Part shown: piece after piece, positions 21,712 through 32,578 of the stretch | Layout: every line of letters starts with the position of its first letter | How positions within the stretch are numbered: the stretch's first letter is position 1 | Source of the DNA: Megaustenia siamemsis | Lineage: Eukaryota > Mollusca > Gastropoda > Stylommatophora > Ariophantidae | DNA length: 64,000 bases | Reading direction: 5' to 3' | NCBI GenBank assembly: GCA_032433765.1 | Contig: JAVIAB010000092.1 | Location: 64,102,458-64,166,457 of the forward strand | Program-made: the position numbers and the translations under genes | Notes under the pieces: generated by a model | Database searches by the model: none | Seen by the model: the letters and a program-made list of their open reading frames with translations, nothing else | What the model was told of the DNA's origin: nothing

Positions 21712-22785
21712 CTACCTATTTTCAACATAATCTCCGTCCAAGCGTATTGCCTTACGCCAACGCGAAACTAGGTCATGAATGCCTCGTTTGTACCAAGTTT
21801 TGTCCTGCTCGCGTAGCCATTTTTTAACTGCACGGATCACATCCTCATCATTGTCAAAGTGTGTCCCACGCAGGAATTTTTTGAGTGGTCCAAACAGATG
21901 GAAATCTGAGGGAGCCAGATCAGGGCTGTAAGGAGGATGGGGCAGTACAGTCCAACCAAATTTGTTGATTGCTTCCCGTGTTACCAGACTTGTGTGAGGG
22001 CGTGCATTGTCATGTTGAAGCAACAAATCTGCAGATGGCTTATTAGGCCGAACTCTGTGGAACCGATTTTTGAGTTTTGTCAGTGTATTGATGTAAGCTG
22101 TCGAGTTGATTGTCTCACCTCTTGTCATTACATCAACAAGAATCACACCATCAATGTCCCAGAAGACAGTGATCATCACCTTTCCGGCTGATGGAGATGT
22201 TTTGAATTTTTTTCTTTTTGGTGACTGCGGATGATGCCATTCCATTGACTGCATTTTTGTTTCAGGCTCATAATAATGTGCCCACGTTTCGTCACCGGTA
22301 ACAATTTTTGACAAAAACATTTCTCCTTCAACACCGAAACGCTCCAACAATTCAGAACAGAATGTTTTCCTTTGAACTCTGTGATCATTTGTTAGGCACC
22401 GAGGAACCCATCGAGCGCAAATCTTTGAATATCCGAGAGTTTTAAAAATTGCGATTGCACTTCCCTTGCTGACTGTAAGCTGCAATGCCAATTGCTGACT
22501 AGTGATACGCCTATCCTTACGAATAATGGCATCAGCCCGGTTTAACATGTCTGTGCTGGTAGCCGAGGCAACACGTCCAGAACGCGGTAAATCATGCAGC
22601 TCCACTCGTACACTTTCTGCAGCTTTAATTCTCTGAACCCAGCGACTAACTGTGCTCCTATCGACTGCAGAACATTTGTACACTGCACACAGTCGTTTAT
22701 GAATGTTTGCCACAGTTTCTTTTTCCGCAACCAGAAATTCTATGACAATTCGCTGTTTGTAACGGACATTGTTGACAAGCTCCAT
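21712..22785 (-). CDS. mariner transposase (DD34D), intact
   Basis: 357 residues, the usual length for mariner transposases. The N-terminus holds two helix-turn-helix DNA-binding regions (about 5-60 and 75-120), followed by the linker RWVPRCLT (125-132; compare the family WVPHEL motif). The catalytic triad is TGDETW with D165, QHDNARPH with D259, and YSPDLAPSDF with D294; 34 residues lie between the last two aspartates, the mariner signature. It would cut at the terminal repeats and paste the element at TA. The ATG at 22785 fits: upstream frame is closed and homology begins at once. No stop or frameshift seen. Confidence 0.95.
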   Translation of the reverse strand: MELVNNVRYKQRIVIEFLVAEKETVANIHKRLCAVYKCSAVDRSTVSRWVQRIKAAESVRVELHDLPRSGRVASATSTDMLNRADAIIRKDRRITSQQLALQLTVSKGSAIAIFKTLGYSKICARWVPRCLTNDHRVQRKTFCSELLERFGVEGEMFLSKIVTGDETWAHYYEPETKMQSMEWHHPQSPKRKKFKTSPSAGKVMITVFWDIDGVILVDVMTRGETINSTAYINTLTKLKNRFHRVRPNKPSADLLLQHDNARPHTSLVTREAINKFGWTVLPHPPYSPDLAPSDFHLFGPLKKFLRGTHFDNDEDVIRAVKKWLREQDKTWYKRGIHDLVSRWRKAIRLDGDYVENR

Positions 22786-22902
22786 TTTAACGGTTCATAG
22801 ATTGCGTAATATTTTTCAGAATGCTGTGCAATTTGGTGCACATAATTGGAACATGTCATATTCCAAGTGTGCAAAATTTCATATTCCTATCTTTATTATT
22901 AG

Positions 22903-22939
22903 CCGAGAAAAAATTGGTGTGCATTACTTTTGACCTCCC
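22903..22939. repeat. mariner right terminal inverted repeat
   Basis: 37 bp, reverse complement of the left repeat; followed directly by TA, the expected target dinucleotide. Confidence 0.95.
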
Positions 22940-23078
22940 TACGTATATCAGCGGACACTTCTGTCGAAAATACCTGTGTAAAGAAGGTTCGCAGGTCTAG
23001 TAAAACTGCTTTCCTAGAAGCCCTACTGGGAGATACTTGCATTAATAGGAAAGTACAAATATACAATTATTTCCGGTC

Positions 23079-23090
23079 CAAGATGGCGGG
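23079..23090 (+). promoter_or_regulatory. YY1-type motif at the LINE C 5' terminus
   Basis: The element begins CAAGATGGCGGG, containing AAGATGGCGG, the consensus for the zinc-finger factor YY1. In human L1 a YY1 site in the first 20 bases sets the transcription start; the same placement here suggests an internal pol II promoter. Function in this organism is inference. Confidence 0.55.
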
Positions 23091-23419
23091 TGTTTTATAT
23101 TCGGAGTGTAGATTGTGTGATTAATGTGATTAAATATAGTGTTTCCAACGGATATAATTTTCAGAAAGTTGTGTAAAGTTTTCTACCAAGGAGGAGGATA
23201 AGAAACTGATAAGTACTTTTTTAAATGTAACCAGCTAAAGTTTTATATTAGACCGTAAAAGATCGCATGTGAGACCTTAGCGATCAAACATGTGGGGGGA
23301 AACATCAGCCGGGCTAAACCCACATCGTGTGTTTCTCTTAAACTAAGCCCTTAACTTACGACTGACTTAGCAGGTCGGTAAGGGATAATTGTATTTATGC
23401 TCAGAGAAATACATAGAAT

Positions 23420-26278
23420 ATGGAGATCAAAGTAGCAACGATAAACATATGCGGGATAAAAAATAAAGAAATCGAACTTATAGAAGAAAGACAAAAAGGA
23501 AAATTAAAATACTAGGATTAGCGGACACCAGAATAAAAGGACAACAGATAAAGAAAACACACATGAACTACACGAAAATATTATCGGGAGTCGACAACAC
23601 AGAAAGAGCAATACATGGAGTAGGTTTATCATCGACCCAGAACACGCAAAGAACATTCTAGAAATAAAATACCATTCAGAAAGAATTATCTCAATTAAAC
23701 TGCTAGAAGACGATCGAAAAACAAATTACATTCAAATCTATGCACCATGCAACAACAATGTAAAAGACAGCGAAGAATTCTACGACACACTGAGTGAAAT
23801 TATTAACAAGATTGACGAAAGCGACGACATGTTAGTGATGGGAGATTTTAATGGAAGGCTTGGGAAACGCAACAGTGAGAACATGACATCTTAGGACCCT
23901 TTGGCGATAAAACAGCTGAAATGAACGAAAACGGAAGCAGACTGCTGGAACTATGTAATCAAAACAATTTATTTATCACCAACACATTCTTCAAACACAG
24001 AGAGTCGCAAGTATACACCTGGTACAAATGGAATGACACAACATGCAGAAGCCAGATAGATTTTATACTAACAAGAAAAGAAAACAAGAAAAGAGTAACC
24101 GACAGTAGAGCAATCCCAAATATTACAGACGACACGGATCACAAGATGGTTATGATCACACTAAGACAGCCAAAAATAAAGAGAATATACAAAAACAAAC
24201 AAAAGAAGCGAAAAGAACAGACAATAAAAATAAAACAATTAAACGAGCAAGAAACAAGGAAAACCCTAGAAGAAAAACTAAGAGAGGAATTCAAGAAACT
24301 CCCAACGAAGTAGGCACAGTAGAAGAAGAGTGGAAACAATTTAAGGAAACAGTAACTAACATCTCCAAAACAGTTTGTGGAACGAAGCTAAGAACAAGAG
24401 AAGGGAAAAAGAGCACCCCGTGGTGGAACGAAACAATCAGAGAAGCAATTAAAGAAAAGAAGAAACTGTTTAAAAATTGGAGGGAGAACAAGAACCAAGA
24501 AAAATATGAAAGATATGCCTTAGTTCGAAAAAGAGTTAAAATGCTGATCAAAGAAGCTAAGCAAAGGAATTGGACAGAATTCGGACAAAACATGAGCAGG
24601 GACTTCAAGACAGCCACAAGAGATTTCTACAAAGCAGTAAAAGCCACAAGAGCGAGAAAAGAAAACCATGATCCTACTGAGCTGATAAATGACAAAGACG
24701 TACAACCAATATCAAACAACCAATGTATGCAACAGAGATGGAAAGAATATTTTGAAGACCTGTTAAACATACCAACTACCAACAAGACAACAAAAACCAC
24801 GCTAGAACTCACAAATACTGAACCCAACATCATGAAAGAGGAAATAGAAGAAGTAATCAAATATGCACCAAGAAACAAAGCACCAGGGATAGATAACATT
24901 CCAATAGAAATAATAGCAACAGCGGGAGAAACAGGAACGCAATGGCTGCACAGAATATTTAATGCAGCATGGCACCAACAACAAGCCCCAGAAGACTGGC
25001 AACAGGCAATCATCATACCAATATGGAAAAAGAAAGGTAGCAAAAGAGACTGCAATCAATATAGAGGTATATCTCTGCTCAGCCATGTAGGAAAGCTATA
25101 CGCCAAAATCTTGGAAAAAAGACTGAGACCAATAATAGAACTACAGTTAAGCGATTCTCAAATGGGTTCCGAAAAAACAGAGGATGTACCGACGCACTAT
25201 TCACACTAAAACAGCTTGCAGAAAAAACGACAGAACACAACCAAAACTTATACATAGCCTTCATTGACCAGGAAAAAGCATTCGACAGAGTGAACAGAGA
25301 ACAACTGTGGGAGATACTAACAACATACGGAGTAAGCCAACATCTAACCAACATTATTAAAAGTCTCTACGCCAACAGCAGCTGCAGGGTCAGAACAGCA
25401 ACAGGCTACACAGACCACTTCGAAGTTAGATCAGGTGTAAGACAGGGGTGCGTACTATCCCCCCTACTGTTTATTACATACATGGACCATATATGCAAGC
25501 TAGCCAACCCATCAGAGACAGAGGAGATCAACGAGCTTCTATTTGCAGACGACCAGGCACTAATACATGAAACAATAGAAGACCTACAAGAACACTTAAA
25601 CAAACTCAACATCTTAGGAACAAAATACAACATGAAAATCAACATCAACAAAACAGAAGTCATGAATGTCGCCAAAAATAAACATAACATCAACTAAAAC
25701 AAGTAGAGGAATTCAAATATCTAGGAAGTCTAATGACAAACGATAATTCACAAACAGCAGAGATAGAATCAAGATGCAACAAAGCTTGTCAAATCATCGG
25801 ACAGTTATCACCACTATTGTCCAACAAGGAAATAACTCTGGAGGCAAAACGAGCACTATACAATACAATCTTCATCCCAACGTTGTGCTACCAATGCCAG
25901 ACCTGGACTCTAGATGCAAGAACAACAAGACAAATAACCTCTACAGAGATGAAATGTGTTAGGCGAATGACAGGAAACAGTCTGAGAGATAAGAACAGAA
26001 ATGAAGAACTGAGAAAAAAGCTAGGAATAGCCCCAGCCATAGAATATATAAGGAAACAACAGATAAAATGGTTCGGCCACGTGACAAGGCAGAAAGAACA
26101 AAACACAACACAACGAGCCTTCAACAAACGTTGTGAGAACAACAGACCCAAGGGTCGACCACGAAAAAGATGGATCGATGGAATATTAGAAGCACTAGGA
26201 AACATAACAGCAGCAGAGGCGAACAGAAGAGCAAAAGACCGCAAATTATATCTCCCCTCGACGCTGAAAGGCAGATGA
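23420..26278 (+). pseudogene. LINE C EN-RT polyprotein, about 950 codons, frameshifted
   Basis: ATG at 23420 starts MEIKVATINICGIKNK, the EN N-terminal block. EN continues with GDFNGRLG (about 23841-23864), SQIDFILT and TDHKMV. RT has PGIDNIPIEI, NQYRGISLLSHVGKLYAKIL, FIDQEKAFDRV, GVRQGCVLSPLLF and catalytic FADD (25542-25553). The thumb and C-terminus have FKYLGSLMTND, KWFGHVTRQK and GRPRKRWIDGIL. At least six frame breaks are visible, near 23513, 23620, 23890, 24308, 25165 and 25693. The live protein would nick target DNA and copy its RNA there. Confidence 0.92.
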
Positions 26279-26382
26279 GGAAGGAAAGGAGAAGATGAAG
26301 ATTTCCGGTCTGTGATCGTTACCCTATGCTATAGTCATTGAGAACGTCATCGTGTAAGACACTGCTACAATAGCCAATTTTT

Positions 26383-26470
26383 TAGTTGGCTGCGTGGCAG
26401 TGTGCCAAGCGTTCGGCTTCTCGTGGCAAGGCGCAGTGCCACTGAGTACGGGTTCGATCCTACTTCGGAC
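26383..26470 (+). mobile_element. tRNA-like SINE head
   Basis: GGCTGCGTGGCAGTGTGCCA has an A-box-like segment and GGGTTCGATCCTA is a good B box, about 50 bases apart. The arms do not fold into a convincing cloverleaf, and a T-rich body follows, so I call a SINE and not a tRNA gene. Confidence 0.5.
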
Positions 26471-27084
26471 CATGTTCTTCGTTTTTTCTATGTTGTTTGT
26501 CTGTCAATTTTTCCGAGTGCTAACACATACTTCTTTGTTCTATTATTTCCTAGAAGAGACAAGTTTTACTGCAAACAACTGCTGACTTACAAAAATCATA
26601 GAATGCCGACGAAATCAATTGTGTGCTGAGAACAGAGATGGTGTACCATAAAGTGTCAAATAGCTCAACGCATATGACCGAGCTAATAAGGGATCGCTGA
26701 ATATGATGAACAAAATACTGAAGATGAAATGGAAATTGAAACAGCTTTATTTCATTAACAAAGGCTTTTCAGCCAGCATGATAAGGAACGCTGTCAGGTA
26801 AATATTTAGGATTGAAATGTTCACCGAATTTCACAAATCACTAATTGAGTGTTTTAAAATTTCATTTGAAAATTCCAGATAAATATAATAATAATATAGT
26901 TTGATGTCTACTTTAAATGTTACTTCGACAAGATAGTTTCAGTAGTCTGATATATCAGAAAGTTCTCGTTTTATAAACATGATATGGTATTTCAAGATCA
27001 GAAATGAACATATCTGGGAAAGAACAGGACAAGGGCCAATCGTACATTATGAATAGAAAATGGAGATGGATTGGACGTACTTCT
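26471..27084. other. No recognisable feature
   Basis: AT-rich sequence between a SINE head and a LINE E tail; no repeat or coding motif seen. Confidence 0.4.
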
Positions 27085-27780
27085 TCTACCTTTCAGCTCA
27101 CTGTGGAGCATAGGTCTTCAACAAACACTTTCCAAGTCGTTCTGTTTCTTACCATTCTTTTAAGATCATTGCATGCCTTCCCCATCATCTTCATCTCTGC
27201 CTCTGTCTGTCTTCTCCAAGAATTTCTTGGTCTTCATCTTTGTCTTTTCCCCTGGGGATTTCAAAAAGGGCCTGTTGTGTAATACTCTCAGTTGGCTTAC
27301 GCAGTGTGTGTCCTATCCAGCGGCATCGTCATCACTGTATCTCTTTATCCACTGGTATTTGACTGGTACATTTCCATAATTCTATGTTAGTGATTTTGTC
27401 CTGCCATTTCCATCCTTTTATATTGCGTAAACATCCATTAATGAAAGTCTGTATCTTCATGATTGTCAATTTTGTTGTTTTCCATGTTTCACAGCCATTT
27501 AATAGGACTGACTTAACATTGGAGTTGAAAATTATTATTTTTGTGTGTATTTAACCTAATTACTTTGGACTTCCATATGTTTCCCAGTGCAACTAAAGCT
27601 CCTCTTGCTTTTGAAATCCTTATTTTGGTATCGTTTTCAGTTCTTTCCTCTTTATCTATATTACTACCAGATTTATGTAATATTGTACGTCTAGTAGAGG
27701 TATTTCTCCTAATCTTATTTGGTTATTGGTAACTGCATTAGACGCACTAACAAAACTGTATATCAGCATAGCAAACAAGC
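27085..27780 (-). mobile_element. LINE family E, 3' fragment
   Basis: Collinear with 34655-35300. The minus strand encodes the KVQTFINxCLRR-type block, a WKWQDKI segment, RRRWxWIGHT and the terminal LCSTGSE-like block written as CTCCACAGTGAGC on plus. Several indels are present. RT is mostly missing; the homology fades near 27780. Confidence 0.8.
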
Positions 27781-27837
27781 ACTGTCATGAAATCCACAGA
27801 GAAAGAGAAAGCCGCGAAGGACCAGAAATACATGTAG

Positions 27838-27972
27838 AAGAGAAGTAATGGAAATCATCAAGAACACTGACTTAGACTAAATAGAAGTAATGGAAATCAT
27901 CAAGAACACTGACTTAGACTAAAGAGAAGTAATTGAATTCATCAAGAACACTGACTTAGACTAAAGAGAAGT
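27838..27972. repeat. 42-bp tandem repeat, about three units
   Basis: Units contain AGAAGTAATGGAAATCATCA and AGAACACTGACTTAGACTAA. Unrelated in sequence to the 42-bp array at 13-16 kb. Confidence 0.9.
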
Positions 27973-28769
27973 AGAGACAACTTCTAGGAATATGGATGAT
28001 TGGGGAGACCTTGTCACTTGTGGCCTATGCCCCTTCAACAGTCTAAAGGCGTAGATTATTGATTGACTGATTGATTTATGGAAAGCGATGATGGAGTTCG
28101 AGATAATGTGTCTTTCCTTTTCATTTTCTTTATTTTTTCTTTTAAGGAAAGAAATCTCTGTCTATAATTATTTATAAAGTTAACACTGCTTGCCACATCA
28201 ATAAATGCGAATTTTTAAAGTAGGCATAATTTTGATAACCATACTATTACTCAAAACTATAGTATCATAATACTATTAATTGATATCATACAAGTACTAA
28301 AGCCACGTTTTCCGCATTGATTTTGCACGGTAATCATTGAAGAACTATCATTTTCAATATTTTCCTCAAACACGATACTTCATTTTAAATGGGACAATTA
28401 TATCAGATTTATAAACATATGTTGCAATGGTAATTTCAGTGTAAGTATGGGGTGACGTCATTTAACAAAAATACAGAAGTATATCTTAACTCTTACAACA
28501 CCTTCAACACTGAACCGATTGGTTAATCCCACAATAGGTCTATGATGTCGAAGTACAGGAGCGTTTATAACATATATGTGTTGTTAGTACATGGAAGCTT
28601 TACAGACAAATTAACAAAATAAACCATGAAGGATAATATTATTATCCTTCATGGATTAAAACAAAAAAAAAGATTAAGCGGGATTATGCTAAAAAACGAT
28701 TGAAGAATCTTCATCCTCACCGTTAGTCTACCGATTTTTGACTCTCTTGTCCTGTTTCCTGATGGAGGG
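27973..28769. other. No recognisable feature
   Basis: AT-rich sequence. An inverted pair GGATAATATTATTATCC lies near 28631-28647, flanked by ACCATGAA and TTCATGG (a potential hairpin). No gene seen. Confidence 0.45.
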
Positions 28770-29345
28770 GGTAAAAACAACATCCTGACATATGATGAGC
28801 TGATCGCATGGTCGGTACTCGTATAAGGAGGGGTAAGAACAACACCCTGACATATGATGAGCTGATTGCATGGTCGGTACTCGTATAAGGAGGAGTAAGA
28901 ACAACACCCTGACATATGATGGTCGCATGGTCGGTACTCGTATAAGGAGGAGTAAGACAACACCCTGACATATGATGAGCTGATCGCATGGTCGGTACTC
29001 GTATAAGGAGGGTAAGAACAACACCCTGACATATGATGAGCTGATCGCATGGTCGGTACTCGTATAAGGAGGAGTAAGAACAACACCCTGACATATGATG
29101 AGCTGATCGCATGGTCGGTACTCGTATAAGGAGGAGTAAGAACAACACCCTGACATATGATGAGCTGATCGCATGGTCGGTACTCGTATAAGGAGGGGTA
29201 AGAACAACACCCTGACATATTATGAGCTGATCGCATGGTCGGTACTCGTATAAGGAGGAGTAAGACAACACCCTGACATATGATGAGCTGATCGCATGGT
29301 CGGTACTCGTATAAGGAGGAGTAAGACAACACCCTGACATATGAT
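28770..29345. repeat. 62-bp minisatellite, about nine units
   Basis: Units contain ATGATGAGCTGATCGCATGG and TCGGTACTCGTATAAGGAGG, then AACAACACCCTGACAT. One- to two-base indels between units shift frames; the 160- to 236-codon minus frames are artefacts of overlapping repeats. Confidence 0.96.
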
Positions 29346-29646
29346 GAAATAGCCGACAAGCTGACAGAATAAATATGGCCTTACTCTGAACAAAGATGAC
29401 ATCACCAAGTTTGCCCTTAATTACTTAAGAGAAGAGGAGGCGAATGGATCAGTCATGTATATATTGAGAGAATGAGGAGTCTAAATGTGAAAAGGGAGTC
29501 TGGTAGATCTGGGGTGCTTAGTGGGAAAAGTAGACCTATCTACAATCAACACCTTACAGGAACAATCAGTCTGCATATGCTTCGTGAACTGCTTGGATGG
29601 GCGGTGGAGCAAATATAGGGATGTCTCACTGCATTGAAACTGTTCC
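29346..29646 (+). other. Unassigned open stretch beside a dispersed repeat
   Basis: A plus-strand frame from about 29433 reads GGEWISHVYIERMRSL, NQHLTGTISLHMLREL and GWAVEQI before a stop. It lacks a start codon with good context and I recognise no family. It may be the coding end of an unknown retroelement, because the repeated block 29647-29737 follows it. Confidence 0.3.
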
Positions 29647-29737
29647 ATGAATAGAATAGAATATGAACAAAATATACTGACATTTATATTAATAAGTCAT
29701 ATTATATATATATAACATTTTAAATAAAATCATCATG
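29647..29737 (+). repeat. AT-rich dispersed repeat, copy 2
   Basis: Nearly identical to the reverse complement of 20349-20443, differing mainly in the number of TA units. Confidence 0.8.
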
Positions 29738-30572
29738 CGAGACTAATGATCAAAGTCTAATAATCCTTTCTTTGTATGAATTATCCTTTAATCCTATTAT
29801 AAGTACAGTCTTTTATAATTGCATTTTGTCTACGATGAATAACATCATTATTTCTATGTTATGCATGTTTCCTTATAAATCTATCTCTTTTGCAGAAAGG
29901 GCGGTTGTTTCATTGTTTGTTTGTTTTTAGTCTGTTTCCCAAAATGTACATGTGAATTGATACATTAATTACGTCAAACGGCTACTCGTTGCATCTCGAA
30001 ACAATGTTTACTGTTGCTGCAAAGCAATGAATTTGTGGAATTCGTTTATTCGTAGAGAGTGCAGATCTTAGTCAGCAGCTACTTAGAGTGAAGATAGATC
30101 AGGAATACATTTGACTGGAAACCAGAGACGTGTGAAATTAGTCGGGATGTATCCAAAATGACACCCACTCTCTCCTGTAGGAGTTGATCTGGCATAGAAA
30201 GTACCAAAGATGAAAACAGCTCTAGGCCCATGTATTTGTCTCTACATAAATGGAAGAGACGTGCTTGACGTGTGAACTCGATTAAGCTCGGACGATGACT
30301 TGCCGCCTAGACTGACGAGTTTCGAAGATCAGGACGGTTTCATTAACGCCAATACTTCTATTGACTCACGCGCTAGCGACGGAAACAAATAATACATGGT
30401 TCCTCGAATCGAGATGAGTAAATCAGATAAATAGAAAGGTGAATGATTGTAGGCATTCGTTTCCAAGTATTGGCGTAGGAGTGTGCCAAAGAAAGCCATT
30501 AAGAAAACGAACTACTAAAGGATGACAAGGGCAGGGCAATGATTCATTAATTGCTATTGACGTCAAGTAGAA
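29738..30572. other. No recognisable feature
   Basis: Moderately GC-balanced unique sequence; no ORF with a recognisable motif. Confidence 0.4.
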
Positions 30573-31178
30573 AGAGAAAAGAAAGAAGTCAAAAGAGTCA
30601 AAGTGCCGTTAGAACATGGGAAGGTCTGTCAGAATGGTTTCAGGTTACAACAGGTGTAAGACAAGGATGTGTCCTCTCACCACTCCTCTTCATCATATGT
30701 ATGGACAAAATAAATCAGGAAACAACCAACAATAAGGAAAAATCAAATAATAATATAGAGGTAGAAAATTCCAACATCAACGAGCTACTATTCGCAGATG
30801 ACCAATGCCTAATATGACGAAAAACTGCTACAACAGCATATAACATCTCTAGATAAAAGTTGCACAAACTACAGTATGAAAATTAACACAGCAAAAACAG
30901 AGGCTATGAGCATAAGCAAATTAAGACACCCATTAAACATTAAGATCAAAGATAAAGAAATAAAACAAGTAGAAGAATTCAAGTATTTGGGCACAATGTT
31001 CACAGAAGATGGAAAACTAGACAGAGAAATTGACATGAGAATACAAAGAGCAAATGCTGATACATACCAGCTTTCACCATTGCTAAGACATCCAAACGTT
31101 TCTATGCCAGCTAAACAACAAATGATAAATAGCATTTTCATACCAACTTTGTGCTATGAAAGTCAAACATGGACCCTT

Positions 31179-31181
<3 letters not shown>

Positions 31182-31233
<52 letters not shown>

Positions 31234-31739
31234 GATTAGGACTCAATCAGAGTAGAATTCCAGACTCTCACATGAAGTCTGCTGTCAGGTTAAGTGTGTT
31301 GATCGCTCCCATAGACAGAACATCACAATTAGAGTCCGCCAGATCCACTCTGATTGAACACCCGTTAAAACGTTGCACTGTGTTCTGTGCCAGCGGCCCA
31401 GTGCATCCGATTTCAGCCAGCATTTTATTCAGGTTTGCATTCCTTAGCCTTTGATTGTCCCCAATCTTCCTGCAAGGCAGCAGATGAACATTTCTGTAGG
31501 GGATTCTGCCCTTAGATGGTCGGCCCTCCCAGGTTTACGAGCACCATCTGCCGAGTCACTAGAGGTGACTAACACAGACATGCACACACAAAGATATGAG
31601 ATGTGACTAACATAGACATGCACACAGTGATACGAGGCATGACTAACACTGACACACATCAAGATATATGACACATGACTAACATAAACATGCACATAAA
31701 GATATGAAATATGACTGACATAGACATGCACACACAAAG
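31182..31739 (-). mobile_element. LINE F-type fragment nested in LINE D
   Basis: A 13-bp exact duplication ATGGACCCTTTCT (31169-31181, 31740-31752) splits the LINE D frame at YESQTWTL. The insert is minus-strand: a tandem 5' part, a coding end with MLAEIGCTGPLAQNTVQRF and INTLNLTADFM, about 90 bp of 3' end shared with the F copy at 2985-3070, and a (GA)n tail seen as (TC)n at 31182-31231. The shared tail with a different upstream body suggests a related family or a hitch-hiking element. Confidence 0.9.
31565..31739. repeat. About 43-bp imperfect tandem repeat
   Basis: Four imperfect units built on ATGACTAACATAGACATGCA and CACAAAGATATGAG-like text. It forms the 5' end of the nested insertion, inside the target duplication, so it arrived with or expanded within that insertion. 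Confidence 0.8.
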
Positions 31740-32141
31740 ATGGACCCTTTCTAAATCACAATTAAGAAAGATCTATACATGTGAGATGCGATGCTTGAGA
31801 AAAATAACAACAAGAACACAAGAAGAGATAGAACACCAAATGAAACAATGAAAAAAATGGTTGGAACAAAACCCTGCCAGGAATATATAGAACAACAGCT
31901 TAAATGGTTTGGCCACCTGGTCAGAATGAATCCTCACCAATCACCATCAAGGGCGTTCTTCTCGAGAATGCATGGGAAAAGACCAAGAGGAAGACCCAGA
32001 AGAAGATGGATAGATGCAGTGACAGAGACATGTAGCAACAAAGGAAAATCACTAATTCAGACAATTCGAGCAGCTCAAGAACGACAAGTGATATAAACCA
32101 CGACACCTTTTAGGTATCAGTGAGAAGAGAAAAGAAAGAAG

Positions 32142-32567
32142 AAGTAAAGTAAAGTACACAAATATTTGTTTAATTAGAATTTCTTATGATCAACGTAAGG
32201 AGCTTCTTTTGCTCAAATTATTAGGAGGTTTTCTACAAACAAGTCTCTCTTTCTCTCTCTCTCTCTTTCTCTTTATATATCTATCTTAAATGAAATGACA
32301 CAAATATTATAATAACAAAACAGTTTTTTTATGGCACAAAACTTGTTAAAGTTAGTTACTAGCAGTGATAAGTTAGACCTGATGGTTTGAGTCAGACTTG
32401 ATGATTCAAGCTATTATTCAGCGGATATATATATTTCTGCTAGAGAGTGTATACTAGCACTATGGTTATGCACTGACTTTCTGACTGGAAACGTTTCTGT
32501 TTCATTACCCGACGAACGCTAACTGATGAACCAGCAACATGATTACCTAGTAAATTATTTAATAATT
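32142..32567. other. No recognisable feature
   Basis: AT-rich unique sequence with a short TC run (32248-32272). Confidence 0.4.
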
Positions 32568-32578
32568 AATTAATATAT

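Larger units (their letters stand above)
21613..22939 (-). mobile_element. mariner transposon, apparently complete
   Basis: About 1.33 kb with near-perfect terminal inverted repeats and an uninterrupted transposase between them. Mariners insert at TA and duplicate it; TA is present at the right end (22940-22941), but the left flank reads AA, so the left TA is lost or mutated. About 150 bp separates the right repeat from the start codon and about 60 bp separates the stop from the left repeat. An intact frame suggests fairly recent arrival compared with the LINEs around it. Confidence 0.95.
23079..26300 (+). mobile_element. Full-length LINE family C (RTE-like), 3.2 kb
   Basis: An exact 10-bp duplication ATTTCCGGTC flanks the element (23069-23078, 26301-26310). 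Order: 5' UTR of about 340 bp, a single ORF with EN then RT, and a very short purine-rich 3' end (GAGGAAGG, then GAAGATGAAG). A size of 3.2 kb with a single EN-RT ORF and no RNase H fits the RTE clade. A truncated copy at 58627-58949 ends at the same tail, confirming the 3' boundary. Frameshifts inactivate this copy. Confidence 0.92.
30589..32125 (+). mobile_element. LINE family D (RTE-like), 5'-truncated and interrupted
   Basis: A 16-bp purine-rich direct repeat AGAGAAAAGAAAGAAG (30573-30588, 32126-32141) probably marks the target duplication. Coding blocks: GVRQGCVLSPLLFIICMDKI, LLFADDQ with FADD at 30791-30802, EEFKYLGTMFTEDGK, IFIPTLCYESQTWTL, then after the insertion YTCEMRCLRKIT, KWFGHLVRMNP and GRPRRRWIDAVTE. 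It resembles family C in layout. At least two frame breaks plus the nested element make it inactive. Confidence 0.9.

Noticed and set aside
21937..22191. Plus-strand ORFs opposite the mariner transposase
   Set aside because: Antisense shadows; the minus frame has the full catalytic triad and family length.
23069..23078. ETS-like TTCCGG as part of the LINE C promoter
   Set aside because: It lies in the target duplication and recurs at the 3' end (26301-26310), so it is flanking genomic DNA and not element sequence.
24139..25355. Minus-strand ORFs opposite LINE C
   Set aside because: They are antisense shadows of the EN-RT coding sequence and have no motif of their own.
28649..29359. 236-, 205- and 160-codon minus-strand ORFs
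   Set aside because: Overlapping frames of the 62-bp minisatellite, shifted by small unit indels.
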